Part shown: piece by piece, positions 8,390 through 17,254 of the stretch
How the letters are laid out: every line of letters starts with the position of its first letter
Numbering within the stretch: the first letter of the stretch is position 1
NCBI GenBank assembly: GCA_963844205.1
Contig: CAWJNK010000001.1
Span: forward strand, 1,612,001 to 1,676,000
Source of the DNA: DASSUW01 sp963844205
GTDB lineage: Bacteria > Actinomycetota > Thermoleophilia > Solirubrobacterales > Solirubrobacteraceae
Length of the DNA: 64,000 bases
Direction: 5' to 3'
Translations under genes and position numbers: made by a program
The notes under the pieces: model-generated
What the model was told of the DNA's origin: nothing
Database searches by the model: none
The model's input: only the letters and a program-made list of their open reading frames with translations

Positions 8390-10686
8390 CGCTGACTTCG
8401 CCGCTGAGCGCCGAGGCGCTCGCCCGGATCGACGCGAGCTGGCGTGCCGCCAACTACCTCGCCGTCGGCCAGATCTATCTGCTCGACAACCCGCTGCTGC
8501 GCGAGCCGCTGCGGCCCGAGCACGTCAAGCCGCGCCTGCTCGGCCACTGGGGCACCACGCCCGGGCTCAACTTCCTCTACGCGCACATGAACCGCGCCAT
8601 CCGCGAGCGCGACCTGCAGGCCCTGTTCGTCACCGGGCCGGGCCACGGCGGTCCCGCGCTCGTCGCCAGCACCTGGCTCGAGGGCACCTACAGCGAGGTC
8701 TACCCCGAGGTCAGCCGCGACGAGGAGGGCATGCGGCGCCTGTTCCGCCAGTTCTCGTTCCCCGGCGGCATCCCGAGTCACGTCGCGCCGGAGACGCCCG
8801 GCTCGATCCACGAGGGCGGCGAGCTCGGCTACGCGCTCACGCACGCCTACGGCGCGGCGTTCGACGACCCGGAGCTCGTCGTGCTGTGCGTGGTCGGCGA
8901 CGGCGAGGCCGAGACCGGTCCGCTCGCCGCGAGCTGGCATGGCAACAAGTTCCTGGACCCGGCGCGCGACGGCGCCGTCCTCCCCGTCCTGCATCTGAAC
9001 GGCTTCAAGATCGCCAACCCGACCGTGCTGTCGCAGATCCCGCACGACGAGCTCGCTTCGCTGCTCGAGGGCTACGGGCACCGGCCGATCTTCGTCGAGG
9101 GCAGCGACCCGGAGGGCATGCACCAGCGCATGGCCACCGCGCTCGACGAGGCGCTCGACGAGATTTCGGAGATCCAGCGGCGCGCCCGCGAGGACGGCGA
9201 CCGCGAACGGCCACGCTGGCCGATGATCGTGCTGCGGTCCCCGAAGGGCTGGACGGGCCCGGGCGAGGGCACGCCGGTCTCCCACCAGGTCCCGCTCAGC
9301 CACCTGCGCGAGAACCCGGAGGCGCTGGCCGAGCTCGAGGCGTGGATGCGGTCGTACGGGCCGGATGAGCTGTTCGCCGAAGACGGCTCGCCGCGCAAGG
9401 ACGTGCTGGCGCCGGCGCCCGAGGGCGACAAACGGATGGGCGCCGTCCCGCAGGCCAACGGCGGGCTGCTCCGACAGGACCTGCGGATGCCCGACTTCCG
9501 CGACTACGCCGTCAAGGTGGCCGAGCCGGCCCGCACCAGCAGCGAGGCGACGCGGGTGCTCGGCGGATTCCTGCGCGACGTTGTGGCTCGCAACCCGGAG
9601 ATCTTCCGCGTCTTCGGGCCGGACGAGACCGAGTCCAACCGGCTGGGCGCGGTGCTCGAGGTCACCGGGCGGGCGCCGGACGGCCAGGTGATGGAGGTGC
9701 TCAGCGAGCACCTCTGCCAGGGCTGGCTGGAGGGCTACCTGCTGACGGGCCGCCACGGGCTCTTCAACTGCTACGAGGCGTTCATCCACATCGTCGACTC
9801 GATGTTCAACCAGCACGCCAAGTGGCTGAAGGTGACGCGCGACATCCCGTGGCGGCGACCGATCTCCTCGCTCAACTACCTGTTGACGTCGCACGTGTGG
9901 CGCCAGGACCACAACGGCTTCTCGCACCAGGACCCGGGGTTCATCGACCACGCGGTCAACAAGGACCCGAACGTCGTCCGCGTGTACCTGCCGCCCGACG
10001 CCAACTGCCTGTTGTCGGTGGGCGACCACTGCCTGCGCAGCCGCGACTACGTGAACATCATCGTGGCCGGCAAGCAGCCCGCGCTCGACTACCTCTCAAT
10101 GGAGGACGCGATCATCCACTGCACGCGCGGGCTCGGCATCTGGGAGTGGGCGAGCAGCGACGAGGGCGGCGAGCCTGACGTCGTGCTGGCGTGCGCCGGG
10201 GACGTGCCGACGCTCGAGACGCTCGCAGCGGCGGCGCTGCTGCGCGAGTACCTGCCCGAGATCAAGGTGCGGGTGATCAACGTCGTGGACCTCATGCGAC
10301 TGCAGCCGGAGAGCGAGCACCCGCACGGGCTCCCGGACCCTGAGTTCGACGCGATGTTCACCCCCGACAGGCCGGTCATCTTCGCCTACCACGGCTACCC
10401 GTGGCTGATCCACCGGCTGACGTACCGCCGGACCAACCACCATGGCCTGCACGTGCGCGGCTACAAGGAGCAGGGCACGACCACGACGCCCTTCGACATG
10501 GTCATGCTCAACGACCTGGACCGCTTCCATCTGGTCATCGACGTGATCGACCGCGTCCCCGGCCTCGCTCCGCGCGCCGCAACCCTGCGCCAGCACATGG
10601 TCGACGAGCGCCTCCGCCATCGTGCCTACACCCGCGAGCACGGCGAGGACCCCGCCGACGTTCGCGACTGGACGTGGCCCGGCTGA
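8386..10686 (+). CDS. xfp: Phosphoketolase (xylulose-5-P/fructose-6-P)
   Basis: A 766-aa thiamine-diphosphate enzyme that cleaves xylulose-5-phosphate or fructose-6-phosphate with phosphate to acetyl-phosphate and an aldose phosphate. Family blocks seen include GHWGTTPGLNFLYAHMNR, TGPGHGGPA, YPEVSRDEEGM and SFPGGIPSH. The ThDP motif is GDGEAETGP, and the C-terminal domain includes HDHNGFSHQ-like sequence (WRQDHNGFSHQDPG). Slightly shorter than the common ~790-800 aa but complete. Its ATG overlaps the upstream flavoprotein stop and its own end overlaps the acetate kinase start by 13 bases, making a three-gene operon. Together with AckA it yields ATP without oxygen. Confidence 0.97.
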   Translation: MTLTSPLSAEALARIDASWRAANYLAVGQIYLLDNPLLREPLRPEHVKPRLLGHWGTTPGLNFLYAHMNRAIRERDLQALFVTGPGHGGPALVASTWLEGTYSEVYPEVSRDEEGMRRLFRQFSFPGGIPSHVAPETPGSIHEGGELGYALTHAYGAAFDDPELVVLCVVGDGEAETGPLAASWHGNKFLDPARDGAVLPVLHLNGFKIANPTVLSQIPHDELASLLEGYGHRPIFVEGSDPEGMHQRMATALDEALDEISEIQRRAREDGDRERPRWPMIVLRSPKGWTGPGEGTPVSHQVPLSHLRENPEALAELEAWMRSYGPDELFAEDGSPRKDVLAPAPEGDKRMGAVPQANGGLLRQDLRMPDFRDYAVKVAEPARTSSEATRVLGGFLRDVVARNPEIFRVFGPDETESNRLGAVLEVTGRAPDGQVMEVLSEHLCQGWLEGYLLTGRHGLFNCYEAFIHIVDSMFNQHAKWLKVTRDIPWRRPISSLNYLLTSHVWRQDHNGFSHQDPGFIDHAVNKDPNVVRVYLPPDANCLLSVGDHCLRSRDYVNIIVAGKQPALDYLSMEDAIIHCTRGLGIWEWASSDEGGEPDVVLACAGDVPTLETLAAAALLREYLPEIKVRVINVVDLMRLQPESEHPHGLPDPEFDAMFTPDRPVIFAYHGYPWLIHRLTYRRTNHHGLHVRGYKEQGTTTTPFDMVMLNDLDRFHLVIDVIDRVPGLAPRAATLRQHMVDERLRHRAYTREHGEDPADVRDWTWPG

Positions 10687-11750
10687 GCCGGCTGCTGGTC
10701 GTCAACACCGGCTCGAGCAGCCTGAAGCTGCGGCTGCTCGACGCCGCGGACACGACCGTCGCCGAGAGAACCGTCGAGTGGCCAGCCGGCGAGACCTTCC
10801 CCGCGGACGCGCTCGACGGCCTGCCCGCGCCCGACGCCGTCGCGCACCGGGTCGTGCACGGCGGCGACACGCTGCGGGCGGCGACGTGGATCGACGACGC
10901 CGTCCGCGCGCGCCTGCTCGAGCTGACCGAGCTGGCGCCGCTGCACCAGCCGCGCGCGCTCGCGGCCATCGACGCCCTCGCCCTGCGGCTGCCCAGGACG
11001 CCCGCCGCCGCCTGCTTCGACACGGCGTTCCACGCGACGCTCCCCGACGCGGCCGCCACCTACGCGCTGCCGGCCGAGTGGCCGCGCCGCCGGTTCGGCT
11101 TCCACGGGCTCTCGCACGCCTACGCTTCGCGCCGCGCCGCCGGGCTGCTGGGCCGCGACGACCTCCGCACCGTCACGTGCCATCTCGGCGCGGGAGCCTC
11201 GCTGGCGGCGGTGGCCGGCGGCACGTCGCTCGACACGACCATGGGCTTCACGCCGATGGACGGGCTCGTGATGGCCTCACGGCCCGGAAGCGTCGACCCG
11301 GGGCTGCTGCTGTGGCTCGTCCAGCGCCGCGGCGTGAGCGCCGCCGAGCTCGAGGACGCGCTCGAGCATCGCTCTGGGCTGACCGGGCTCGCCGGCACGG
11401 GCGACATGCGCGAGCTGCTGCGGCGCTCGGACGACGACGCGCGGCTCGCGCTCGACGTCTATCTGCACCGGCTCCGCGCGGGCATCGCCGCGATGGCGGC
11501 CGCCATGGACGGGCTCGACGCGCTGGTCTTCACCGGCGGCGTCGGGGAGCACGCCCCGGCGATCCGCGCCGCGGCGGTCAACCGCCTGGACTTCCTCGGT
11601 GTCGCGGTGGACCCCGATCGCAACGCGGAAGCTGACGGCGACGCGGTGATCGGCGAGCGCACGCTTGTGGTAACGGCGCGCGAGGATCTCGAGATGGCGC
11701 GCCAGGTCCGCGAGTTGATCCGTCTCGATCAACGGTCGAGCGACGGATAG
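10674..11750 (+). CDS. ackA: Acetate kinase
   Basis: A 358-aa ASKHA-fold kinase converting acetyl-phosphate + ADP to acetate + ATP. Visible motifs are LLVVNTGSSSLKLRLL (phosphate 1), VAHRVVHGG, CFDTAFH, RRFGFHGLSHAYASRRAA, HLGAGASLAAV, DTTMGFTPMDGLVMASRPG and VFTGGVGEHAPAIR. The GTG at 10674 was chosen because it places the conserved VNTGSSS at residues 9-15 and is the first start in frame near the phosphoketolase end, which it overlaps. A little shorter than the usual ~395 aa, mainly in loops. The 3' end overlaps the convergent ACD/GNAT gene by 22 bases. Confidence 0.95.
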   Translation: MARLSRLLVVNTGSSSLKLRLLDAADTTVAERTVEWPAGETFPADALDGLPAPDAVAHRVVHGGDTLRAATWIDDAVRARLLELTELAPLHQPRALAAIDALALRLPRTPAAACFDTAFHATLPDAAATYALPAEWPRRRFGFHGLSHAYASRRAAGLLGRDDLRTVTCHLGAGASLAAVAGGTSLDTTMGFTPMDGLVMASRPGSVDPGLLLWLVQRRGVSAAELEDALEHRSGLTGLAGTGDMRELLRRSDDDARLALDVYLHRLRAGIAAMAAAMDGLDALVFTGGVGEHAPAIRAAAVNRLDFLGVAVDPDRNAEADGDAVIGERTLVVTAREDLEMARQVRELIRLDQRSSDG

Positions 11751-14434
11751 GGCCGTGGCGGCCGCGGCGTCGCGATCCGGATGCGGGCGTCGACCACCGT
11801 CGCCCCCGCGGGTCCGACGAGCACCGGGTTGCAGTCGAGTTCGGCGATCTCGGGGTGCGCGGCGGCCAGCGCGGCGATCCGCACGAGGATGTCCTCGAGC
11901 GCGGCGACATCGGATTTCGGGGCCCCGCGGTAGCCGTCGAGCAGCGGGAAGGTGCGCAGCGACCGCAGCATCTCGCCGGCGTCGCGGCGGCTGAGCGGCG
12001 CCAGCCGCGACTGCACATCGCCGAGCAGCTCGACCGCGCGGCCGCCGGCGGCGCACGCGACCACCGGGCCCCAATCCGGGTCCGACGTGACGCCGACCAG
12101 CATCTCGACGCCCTCCGGCGCCATGGACTGCACCAGGTAGCCGACCGGCTGGTGACCGGCGGTGCGCACGGCCGTCGCGATCTCGCGCGCGGCGCGGCCG
12201 GCGGCGGCGCCGCCGCGGATGCCGATCCGGACGCCGCCGACGTCGGACTTGTGCAGCAGCCCTGGCGCGATCGCCTTGACCGCGACGTCTCCGGGCAGCT
12301 CGGCGGCGCGGCGCGCCACCGCGGCGGGCGTCGCCACGACCGTGGCGGCGACCTGCGGCACGCCGTAGGCGGAGAGGATCTCGGCGACGCGGTCGGGCAC
12401 GAGCCAGCCGCCGCCCTCGGCGAGCACCTCGGCGATCGTCGCCGCGGCGGCATCGGCGTCGATGCCGTCGGGCAGCTCGGGGGCTTCCGCGGCGGCCTGC
12501 TGCCAGGTCGCGTAGCCGGCGGCGTGCGCAAGGGCGCGTACCGCCTCCTCGGGGGTCCCGTAGGCCGGTACGCCTCCGACACCGCCCGCGAGCGTGGCGA
12601 GCGCGGCGTCGTCCTGCGCCATCCAGACCGCGAGCAGCGGCTTGCCGGCGTCGCGCGTCGCCTCGGAGGCGGCGCGCACCGCCTCGGCGACGTCCTGCGC
12701 CTGGGTGACCAGCGGCGGGATGAAGATGGCGACGATGGCGTCCACGGACGGGTCGCCGGCGATAGCCTCGATCGCCTTCCGGTAATCGTCGGCCGACGCC
12801 GAGGCGATCATGTCGACCGGGTTCGTCGTGGTCGCCTCGTGCGGGAGATGCCGTGCCAGTCGCCGCCGGGTCTTGGTCGGAAGCGGGTTGACCGTAAGCC
12901 CTGCCGCCTCGCAGGCGTCGGCGCAGGCGATGCCGGGGCCGCCCGCGTTGGTCACGACGCCGATGCGGTTGCCCCGTGGGAGCGGCTGGCCGGCCAGCAG
13001 CGCGGCGACGTCGAAGAGCTCGCCGACCGTGGCGGTGCGGATCACGCCGGCGTGCCGGAAAAGGGCGTCGACGGTCGCGTCGGAGGCCGCGAGCAGCGCG
13101 CCGGTGTGCGAGGTCGCGGCGCGCGAGCCGGCGGCTGAGCGCCCGCTCTTGACGGCAATGACCGGCTTGCGCGCGGCGACCCGCCGCGCGATCTGCCCGA
13201 ACCGGCGCGGGTTGCCGAACGACTCCAGGTACAGGCCGATGACGCCGGTCTCCGGGTCGTTCGCCCAGAAGCGCAGGAGGTCGTTGCCGGAGAGGTCGGC
13301 CTTGTTGCCGGTCGACACGAACGAGGACAGGCCGAGACCGCGGCGAGCGGCCTCGGCGACCGCCGCGATGCCGAAGGCGCCGCTCTGGGAGGCGAAGGCG
13401 ACTCCGCCGGCGGGCGGGGCGACCGGGGCGAACGACGCGTTCAGAGCCACGTCCGCGGCGGTGTTGAGCACGCCGAGGCAGTTCGGCCCCACGAGCCTCA
13501 TGCCGCTGGCGCGGCAAACGGCGAGCAGCTCAGCCTGACGGTTGCGGCCGCGATGTCCGACCTCGGCGAAGCCGGCCGAGAGGACCACAAGCGCGCGCAC
13601 GCCGGCGGCGCCACACTGGCTCGCGACGTCTACGACGGACTCGGCGGGAACCGCGATCACGGCCAGCTCGACGGGCTCTGGGACGTCGGCGATCGAGCGG
13701 TGGGCCGACAGCCCACCGACCGTGGCCTCGCGCGGGTGCACCACCGAGAGCCGGCCTTGGAAGCCGGCTTCGCGCAGGTTGCGCAGCACGGCCGCGCCGA
13801 CCGAGCCCTCGCGGGTCGACACGCCGATGACCGCAACCGACTCGGGCCGCAGGACATGGGAGACGGCGGCCGCGGCGGCGACCTCGTCGCGCTCCTCGAA
13901 GCGCGCTCGCGCCTCCTCCCCGAGCGTGGCGGGCAACTCGATGGACAGTTCACCCGGACGCGACTCGACCTCGACGGCGAAACCGGAGTCGCGGAAGACC
14001 TGGATCATCCGCCGGTTGTCGGGCAGCACGGTGGCGGTGAACGTCTCGACGCCCTCGGCGGTCGCGAGCTCGGATAGGTGTGCGAGCAGCACCGTGGCGA
14101 TCCCGCGGCCCTGCCAGTCGTCGGCGACCTCGAACGCCACTTCGGCGCGCTGCGGGTCCTGCTCGCGGATGTACGCGGCGTGCGCGACGATCCGCTCGGG
14201 CTCGCCGGCGACGGCGACCAGGTTGCGCCCGCGCTCGGGCTCGAGCTCCGCCATGTACGAGGCTGCCCGGTGGAGGTCGGCGCCGGCGCTGAAGAACCGC
14301 AGCCAGCGCGACTCGACGGACAGCTCGTCGAGGAAAGCGGTCAGGGCAGGCTCGTCCTCTGCCACCATCGGGCGAACGCGGACGGTGAGGCCGTCGCGCA
14401 GCGCGACGTCGACGGTGGGGGCGAGAAGGGGCAT
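11729..14434 (-). CDS. GNAT acetyltransferase fused to ADP-forming acetate-CoA ligase (Pat-like)
   Basis: A 901-aa fusion. Residues ~1-170 are a GNAT domain (VADDWQGRGIATVLLAHL is the acetyl-CoA loop). Residues ~190-650 are the CoA-binding and ligase domains of the NDP-forming acyl-CoA synthetase family (VAVIGVSTREGSVGAAVLRN, LVGPNCLGVLN, ASQSGAFG). The phosphorylated histidine motif TSHTGALLA is intact (His443). Residues ~680-890 are the ATP-grasp domain (VAVKAIAPGLLHKSDVGGV, ELDCNPVLV). Related proteins are lysine acetyltransferases of the Pat type; because the catalytic histidine is kept, this one could also make acetate + ATP from acetyl-CoA. ATG 14434 follows site d by 59 bases. Confidence 0.88.
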   Translation of the reverse strand: MPLLAPTVDVALRDGLTVRVRPMVAEDEPALTAFLDELSVESRWLRFFSAGADLHRAASYMAELEPERGRNLVAVAGEPERIVAHAAYIREQDPQRAEVAFEVADDWQGRGIATVLLAHLSELATAEGVETFTATVLPDNRRMIQVFRDSGFAVEVESRPGELSIELPATLGEEARARFEERDEVAAAAAVSHVLRPESVAVIGVSTREGSVGAAVLRNLREAGFQGRLSVVHPREATVGGLSAHRSIADVPEPVELAVIAVPAESVVDVASQCGAAGVRALVVLSAGFAEVGHRGRNRQAELLAVCRASGMRLVGPNCLGVLNTAADVALNASFAPVAPPAGGVAFASQSGAFGIAAVAEAARRGLGLSSFVSTGNKADLSGNDLLRFWANDPETGVIGLYLESFGNPRRFGQIARRVAARKPVIAVKSGRSAAGSRAATSHTGALLAASDATVDALFRHAGVIRTATVGELFDVAALLAGQPLPRGNRIGVVTNAGGPGIACADACEAAGLTVNPLPTKTRRRLARHLPHEATTTNPVDMIASASADDYRKAIEAIAGDPSVDAIVAIFIPPLVTQAQDVAEAVRAASEATRDAGKPLLAVWMAQDDAALATLAGGVGGVPAYGTPEEAVRALAHAAGYATWQQAAAEAPELPDGIDADAAAATIAEVLAEGGGWLVPDRVAEILSAYGVPQVAATVVATPAAVARRAAELPGDVAVKAIAPGLLHKSDVGGVRIGIRGGAAAGRAAREIATAVRTAGHQPVGYLVQSMAPEGVEMLVGVTSDPDWGPVVACAAGGRAVELLGDVQSRLAPLSRRDAGEMLRSLRTFPLLDGYRGAPKSDVAALEDILVRIAALAAAHPEIAELDCNPVLVGPAGATVVDARIRIATPRPPRPYPSLDR

Positions 14435-14487
14435 GAAGCGACCATACGGCCGAAGGAGGCCGGCTCCATCCGGCCCCCACCCCCGTC

Positions 14488-15984
14488 TCACTGCGTAGTT
14501 CGCCGCGAAGATCGGGCGAGGCGCGCATCCAGGGCCTCGCGCAGAGCCGCCATCACGTCTTCCTGGGGCCGATCGGTACGGACCTCGATGCCCTCGACCT
14601 CGTCCGGCGGCTGCCACTCCTCGGCCTGGAGGACCGCGACGTCGGGCCCTGCGTCTGACACGTGTTCGGCTTCCCGCATCCGCGCGGCGGCCCGCCGTGC
14701 GAGCACCTCGACGGGGGCGCGGCACACGAGCCACGTGAGCTCGGCGGCGCCGAGCGCCGCGAGGAACGCCTCCCGGTCGGCTCGGAAGCGGAACGTCGCA
14801 TCGACGACCACGCGTTCGCCGGCGCCGATCAGCGCGCTTGCCCGGCGACCGAGCGCCTCGTAGGTCCGGCGGTTGACGGCCGGCTCGTAGGCGCTCGCGG
14901 GCGCCCGAGCCGTCGGCGTGAGACCCAGGAGCTCCTTGCGGACGAGATCGGACGACAGCACGCGCGCTCCAGCCCACTCGCCGATCGTCGCCGCGAGCGT
15001 CGACTTGCCGCTGGCGGCCGGCCCGGAGACGACCACAGCCGGCCCGATCCGCACGCCCCACCCGAGCCGGTCCGCGAGCGCGAGCAGCGACTCGGCGTCC
15101 GCCCGGCGGCGCGCAGCGTCGGCGCTCCCGACCTGGCCCGCCCGCACCAGCGCGACCTTCGCCCGGATCAGAGCCCGTTGCGCGGCGAAGAAGTCGACCA
15201 GTGCGTCGTCGCCTGGATCGCCGCCCGCCTCGCGGTAGGCCGAAACGAGCGTGATGGCGAGCCGCTCGTCGCGACGCAGCAGGTCCATGACGAGGAACGC
15301 CAGATCGAGGCCGACGTCGATCTCGCGCAGGGTCGGGTCGAACTCCACGCAGTCGACGATCTCGATCCCGCGCTCGAGCACGACGTGCTCGGCGCGCAGG
15401 TCACCGTGGCCGTCGCGCACCCGGCCCGTGCGCGCCCGGCGCAGGAGCTCGTCCCGACGACCTGCGAGCACCGCCCTGGCGAGCCGCTCCGCGTCGTCGA
15501 TAAGCGGCGGATCGGCATGCAGCTCGCGCAGTGTCGCGAAGTTCTCGCCCAGCATCGCCTCGAACCCGGCGACAGCTCGCTCGGCGTCGGTTGGACGGGC
15601 GGCGACGGCGTGAAAGGCGGCGATCCGGCGGCCCACCGCCGCGACCTCGTCCGCCCCCGCCGTGCCGGCGTCAAGCCGGCGCGCGAGGGTGGCGTCTTCG
15701 TCGTAGCGCCGCATCTCGACCGCGTACTCGACGGCGCCGGGAGCGTTCTCGGGTGCCAGCTGCACGCCGCCGTCGGCGCGGATGAGCGCCCGCACGCCGA
15801 AGTAGACCTCGGGCGCGAGCCGGCGGTTCAGCCGGACCTCCTCGCGGCACAGACGGTGCCGGCGCTCGAGCGAGCCGTAGTCGAGGAACGGGAGCCGGAC
15901 GGGCTTCTTGAGCTTGTACGCCCGGTTGCCCTTGAGCAGGACCCACGAGATGTGGGTCTCGCGCAGCTCGACCGGGTCGCTCAC
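14488..15984 (-). CDS. Bifunctional aminoglycoside phosphotransferase-like / AAA ATPase (Rv2004c-like)
   Basis: A 498-aa two-domain protein. The N-terminal ~300 residues look like the aminoglycoside-phosphotransferase/COG2187 fold: AYKLKKPVRLPFLDYG, then a catalytic loop RDGHGDLRAEHVVL and IVDCVEFDPTLREIDVGLDL. The C-terminal part is a P-loop kinase (VVSGPAASGKSTLA, Lys327) with VVVDATFRF. Mycobacterium tuberculosis Rv2004c, a DosR-regulon member, has this architecture; the substrate is unknown. The GTG at 15984 overlaps the upstream flavoprotein stop (GTGA), so the two are coupled. The 3' end carries motif d, which lies 59 bp upstream of the next gene. Confidence 0.82.
   Translation of the reverse strand: MSDPVELRETHISWVLLKGNRAYKLKKPVRLPFLDYGSLERRHRLCREEVRLNRRLAPEVYFGVRALIRADGGVQLAPENAPGAVEYAVEMRRYDEDATLARRLDAGTAGADEVAAVGRRIAAFHAVAARPTDAERAVAGFEAMLGENFATLRELHADPPLIDDAERLARAVLAGRRDELLRRARTGRVRDGHGDLRAEHVVLERGIEIVDCVEFDPTLREIDVGLDLAFLVMDLLRRDERLAITLVSAYREAGGDPGDDALVDFFAAQRALIRAKVALVRAGQVGSADAARRRADAESLLALADRLGWGVRIGPAVVVSGPAASGKSTLAATIGEWAGARVLSSDLVRKELLGLTPTARAPASAYEPAVNRRTYEALGRRASALIGAGERVVVDATFRFRADREAFLAALGAAELTWLVCRAPVEVLARRAAARMREAEHVSDAGPDVAVLQAEEWQPPDEVEGIEVRTDRPQEDVMAALREALDARLARSSRRTTQ
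14493..14504. promoter_or_regulatory. Recurrent island motif, site d
   Basis: GCGTAGTTCGCC (reverse complement GGCGAACTACGC) sits in the last codons of the kinase gene, 59 bp upstream of the minus-strand start at 14434. Exact core match. Confidence 0.5.
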
Positions 15985-17177
15985 CCTCCCTGCGCAGTCG
16001 TGTTGGGGCGAATGAGCAGCTCGAGCTCGCGCTCGACCGGTTGCGCGCCCTCGGGCGCGCCGGCGAGGAGCTCGGCCTCCTCGCGGCCCATCAGATACGG
16101 GGCCAGGTAGCGGGTGGCGATCTTCGTCGGCGGCCACCACAGCGCGTGCGTCGCCGTCTGCGAATTCCCAGGGGTCGCGCCCGCGGGGGCGCGCAGCCAG
16201 CGGTTCTGCCCGCCGGTCATGAGCATCCCGCGCAGGACCGGCCGGAACGGCTGCGGGTCGAGGTCGGCGCCGTGGCGCGCCACGATCGCCTCGGCCGCCG
16301 CGACGGCCTGCTGGGCCGCGAGCCCGCCCTGCTTGATCGGGGAGGTGGTGGCATCGCCGGCCGCGTAGACGTCCTCGACGCCTTGGACGCGACCGTGCTC
16401 GTCGACGGGGATGAAGCCCTGGGGATCGGCGGGCAGGCCGGCGATCGCCGGGCCGGTGGGAACGGGCAGCGCGAGTGTGCGGCCAGCGTCGATGCGGCGG
16501 TCGCCCGCCAGCACGAAGCCGTGACCGACGTCCGCGTACGTGGATCCGATGAACTCGATGCGCTCCTCGTCGAGCAGCTCGGCGATCATGCTGGAGGCTT
16601 CGGCGCCGAACGCCTCGAGCGGCCGCGCCTCGGGAGTCACGAAGACCAGCTCGACGCCGTCGATGCCCGCGCTCCACACGTCGCGGGCGGTCATCACGGC
16701 AATCTCGTAGAGCGGCAGGCTCCAGGCCACCGTGCTCGGCACGACGAAGGCCACGCGCTTGGCGTAGCCGAGCTCGAGATCCGAGATCAGACCGGACAGC
16801 GCCTCGGGCGCACCGTCGGCGCCGAACGTGATCGCGTGACGGTATGCCGGCGCCGGCCGTGCGCCGACGGCGATCAGCAGCGAGTCGTAGGCGATCGTCT
16901 CGCCGGAGCCCGTCGTCACCGTGCGCGCGGCGGGATCGACCTCGCCGAGGCTGTCACGGACGAGCGTGGCACCGAACTCGCGTGCGATGCCGGCGAGCGG
17001 GTGGTGCGCGGCGTGCCCGAGGCAGAAGGGCTCGGCGACCGACAACGGCCGGTAGACGAAGTCCGGCTCCGGAGCGAGCAGCGTGACCCGCTGTCGGTCG
17101 GGAGCCAGGTCGTGCAGCGCGATCAGCGCCTCCAGGGCGGCCACGCCGCCGCCGGCGATGAGGATGTGCGGCGTCAT
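15981..17177 (-). CDS. NAD(P)/FAD-dependent oxidoreductase (SQR-like fold)
   Basis: A 398-aa paralogue of the 7136-8389 protein: HILIAGGGVAALEALIAL, YRPLSVAEPFCLGHAAHH and the FAD motif YAAGDATTSPIKQGGLAAQQ match it position by position. Its only cysteine is in EPFCLG, so no redox disulfide is available and sulfide oxidation is unlikely; an NAD(P)H:acceptor or quinone reductase role is inferred. ATG 17177 is preceded by site e, 59 bp upstream. The stop overlaps the GTG of the kinase/ATPase gene, forming an operon. Confidence 0.8.
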   Translation of the reverse strand: MTPHILIAGGGVAALEALIALHDLAPDRQRVTLLAPEPDFVYRPLSVAEPFCLGHAAHHPLAGIAREFGATLVRDSLGEVDPAARTVTTGSGETIAYDSLLIAVGARPAPAYRHAITFGADGAPEALSGLISDLELGYAKRVAFVVPSTVAWSLPLYEIAVMTARDVWSAGIDGVELVFVTPEARPLEAFGAEASSMIAELLDEERIEFIGSTYADVGHGFVLAGDRRIDAGRTLALPVPTGPAIAGLPADPQGFIPVDEHGRVQGVEDVYAAGDATTSPIKQGGLAAQQAVAAAEAIVARHGADLDPQPFRPVLRGMLMTGGQNRWLRAPAGATPGNSQTATHALWWPPTKIATRYLAPYLMGREEAELLAGAPEGAQPVERELELLIRPNTTAQGG

Positions 17178-17235
17178 GGGACGAGACTAGATTCGCGAGG
17201 CGCGCGCGCCATCGGAGCGCAGCGCGGAGCCGCCT

Positions 17236-17247
17236 CCGTAGTTCTCC
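17236..17247. promoter_or_regulatory. Recurrent island motif, site e
   Basis: CCGTAGTTCTCC (reverse complement GGAGAACTACGG) is in the 77-bp gap between the ZIP gene stop and the flavoprotein start, 59 bp before the latter. This spacing is identical to site d and to site f relative to adhE. Confidence 0.5.
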
Positions 17248-17254
17248 GCACGAT

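Noticed and set aside
8002..10029. 675-codon open frame on the minus strand across phosphoketolase
   Set aside because: Composition is Arg/Val/Leu/His-biased without any family motif, and it lies antisense to a clear phosphoketolase; a GC-rich shadow frame.
11277..13517. 746-codon minus-strand open frame
   Set aside because: Overlaps the ACD/GNAT gene in another frame on the same strand; low-complexity Arg-rich product.
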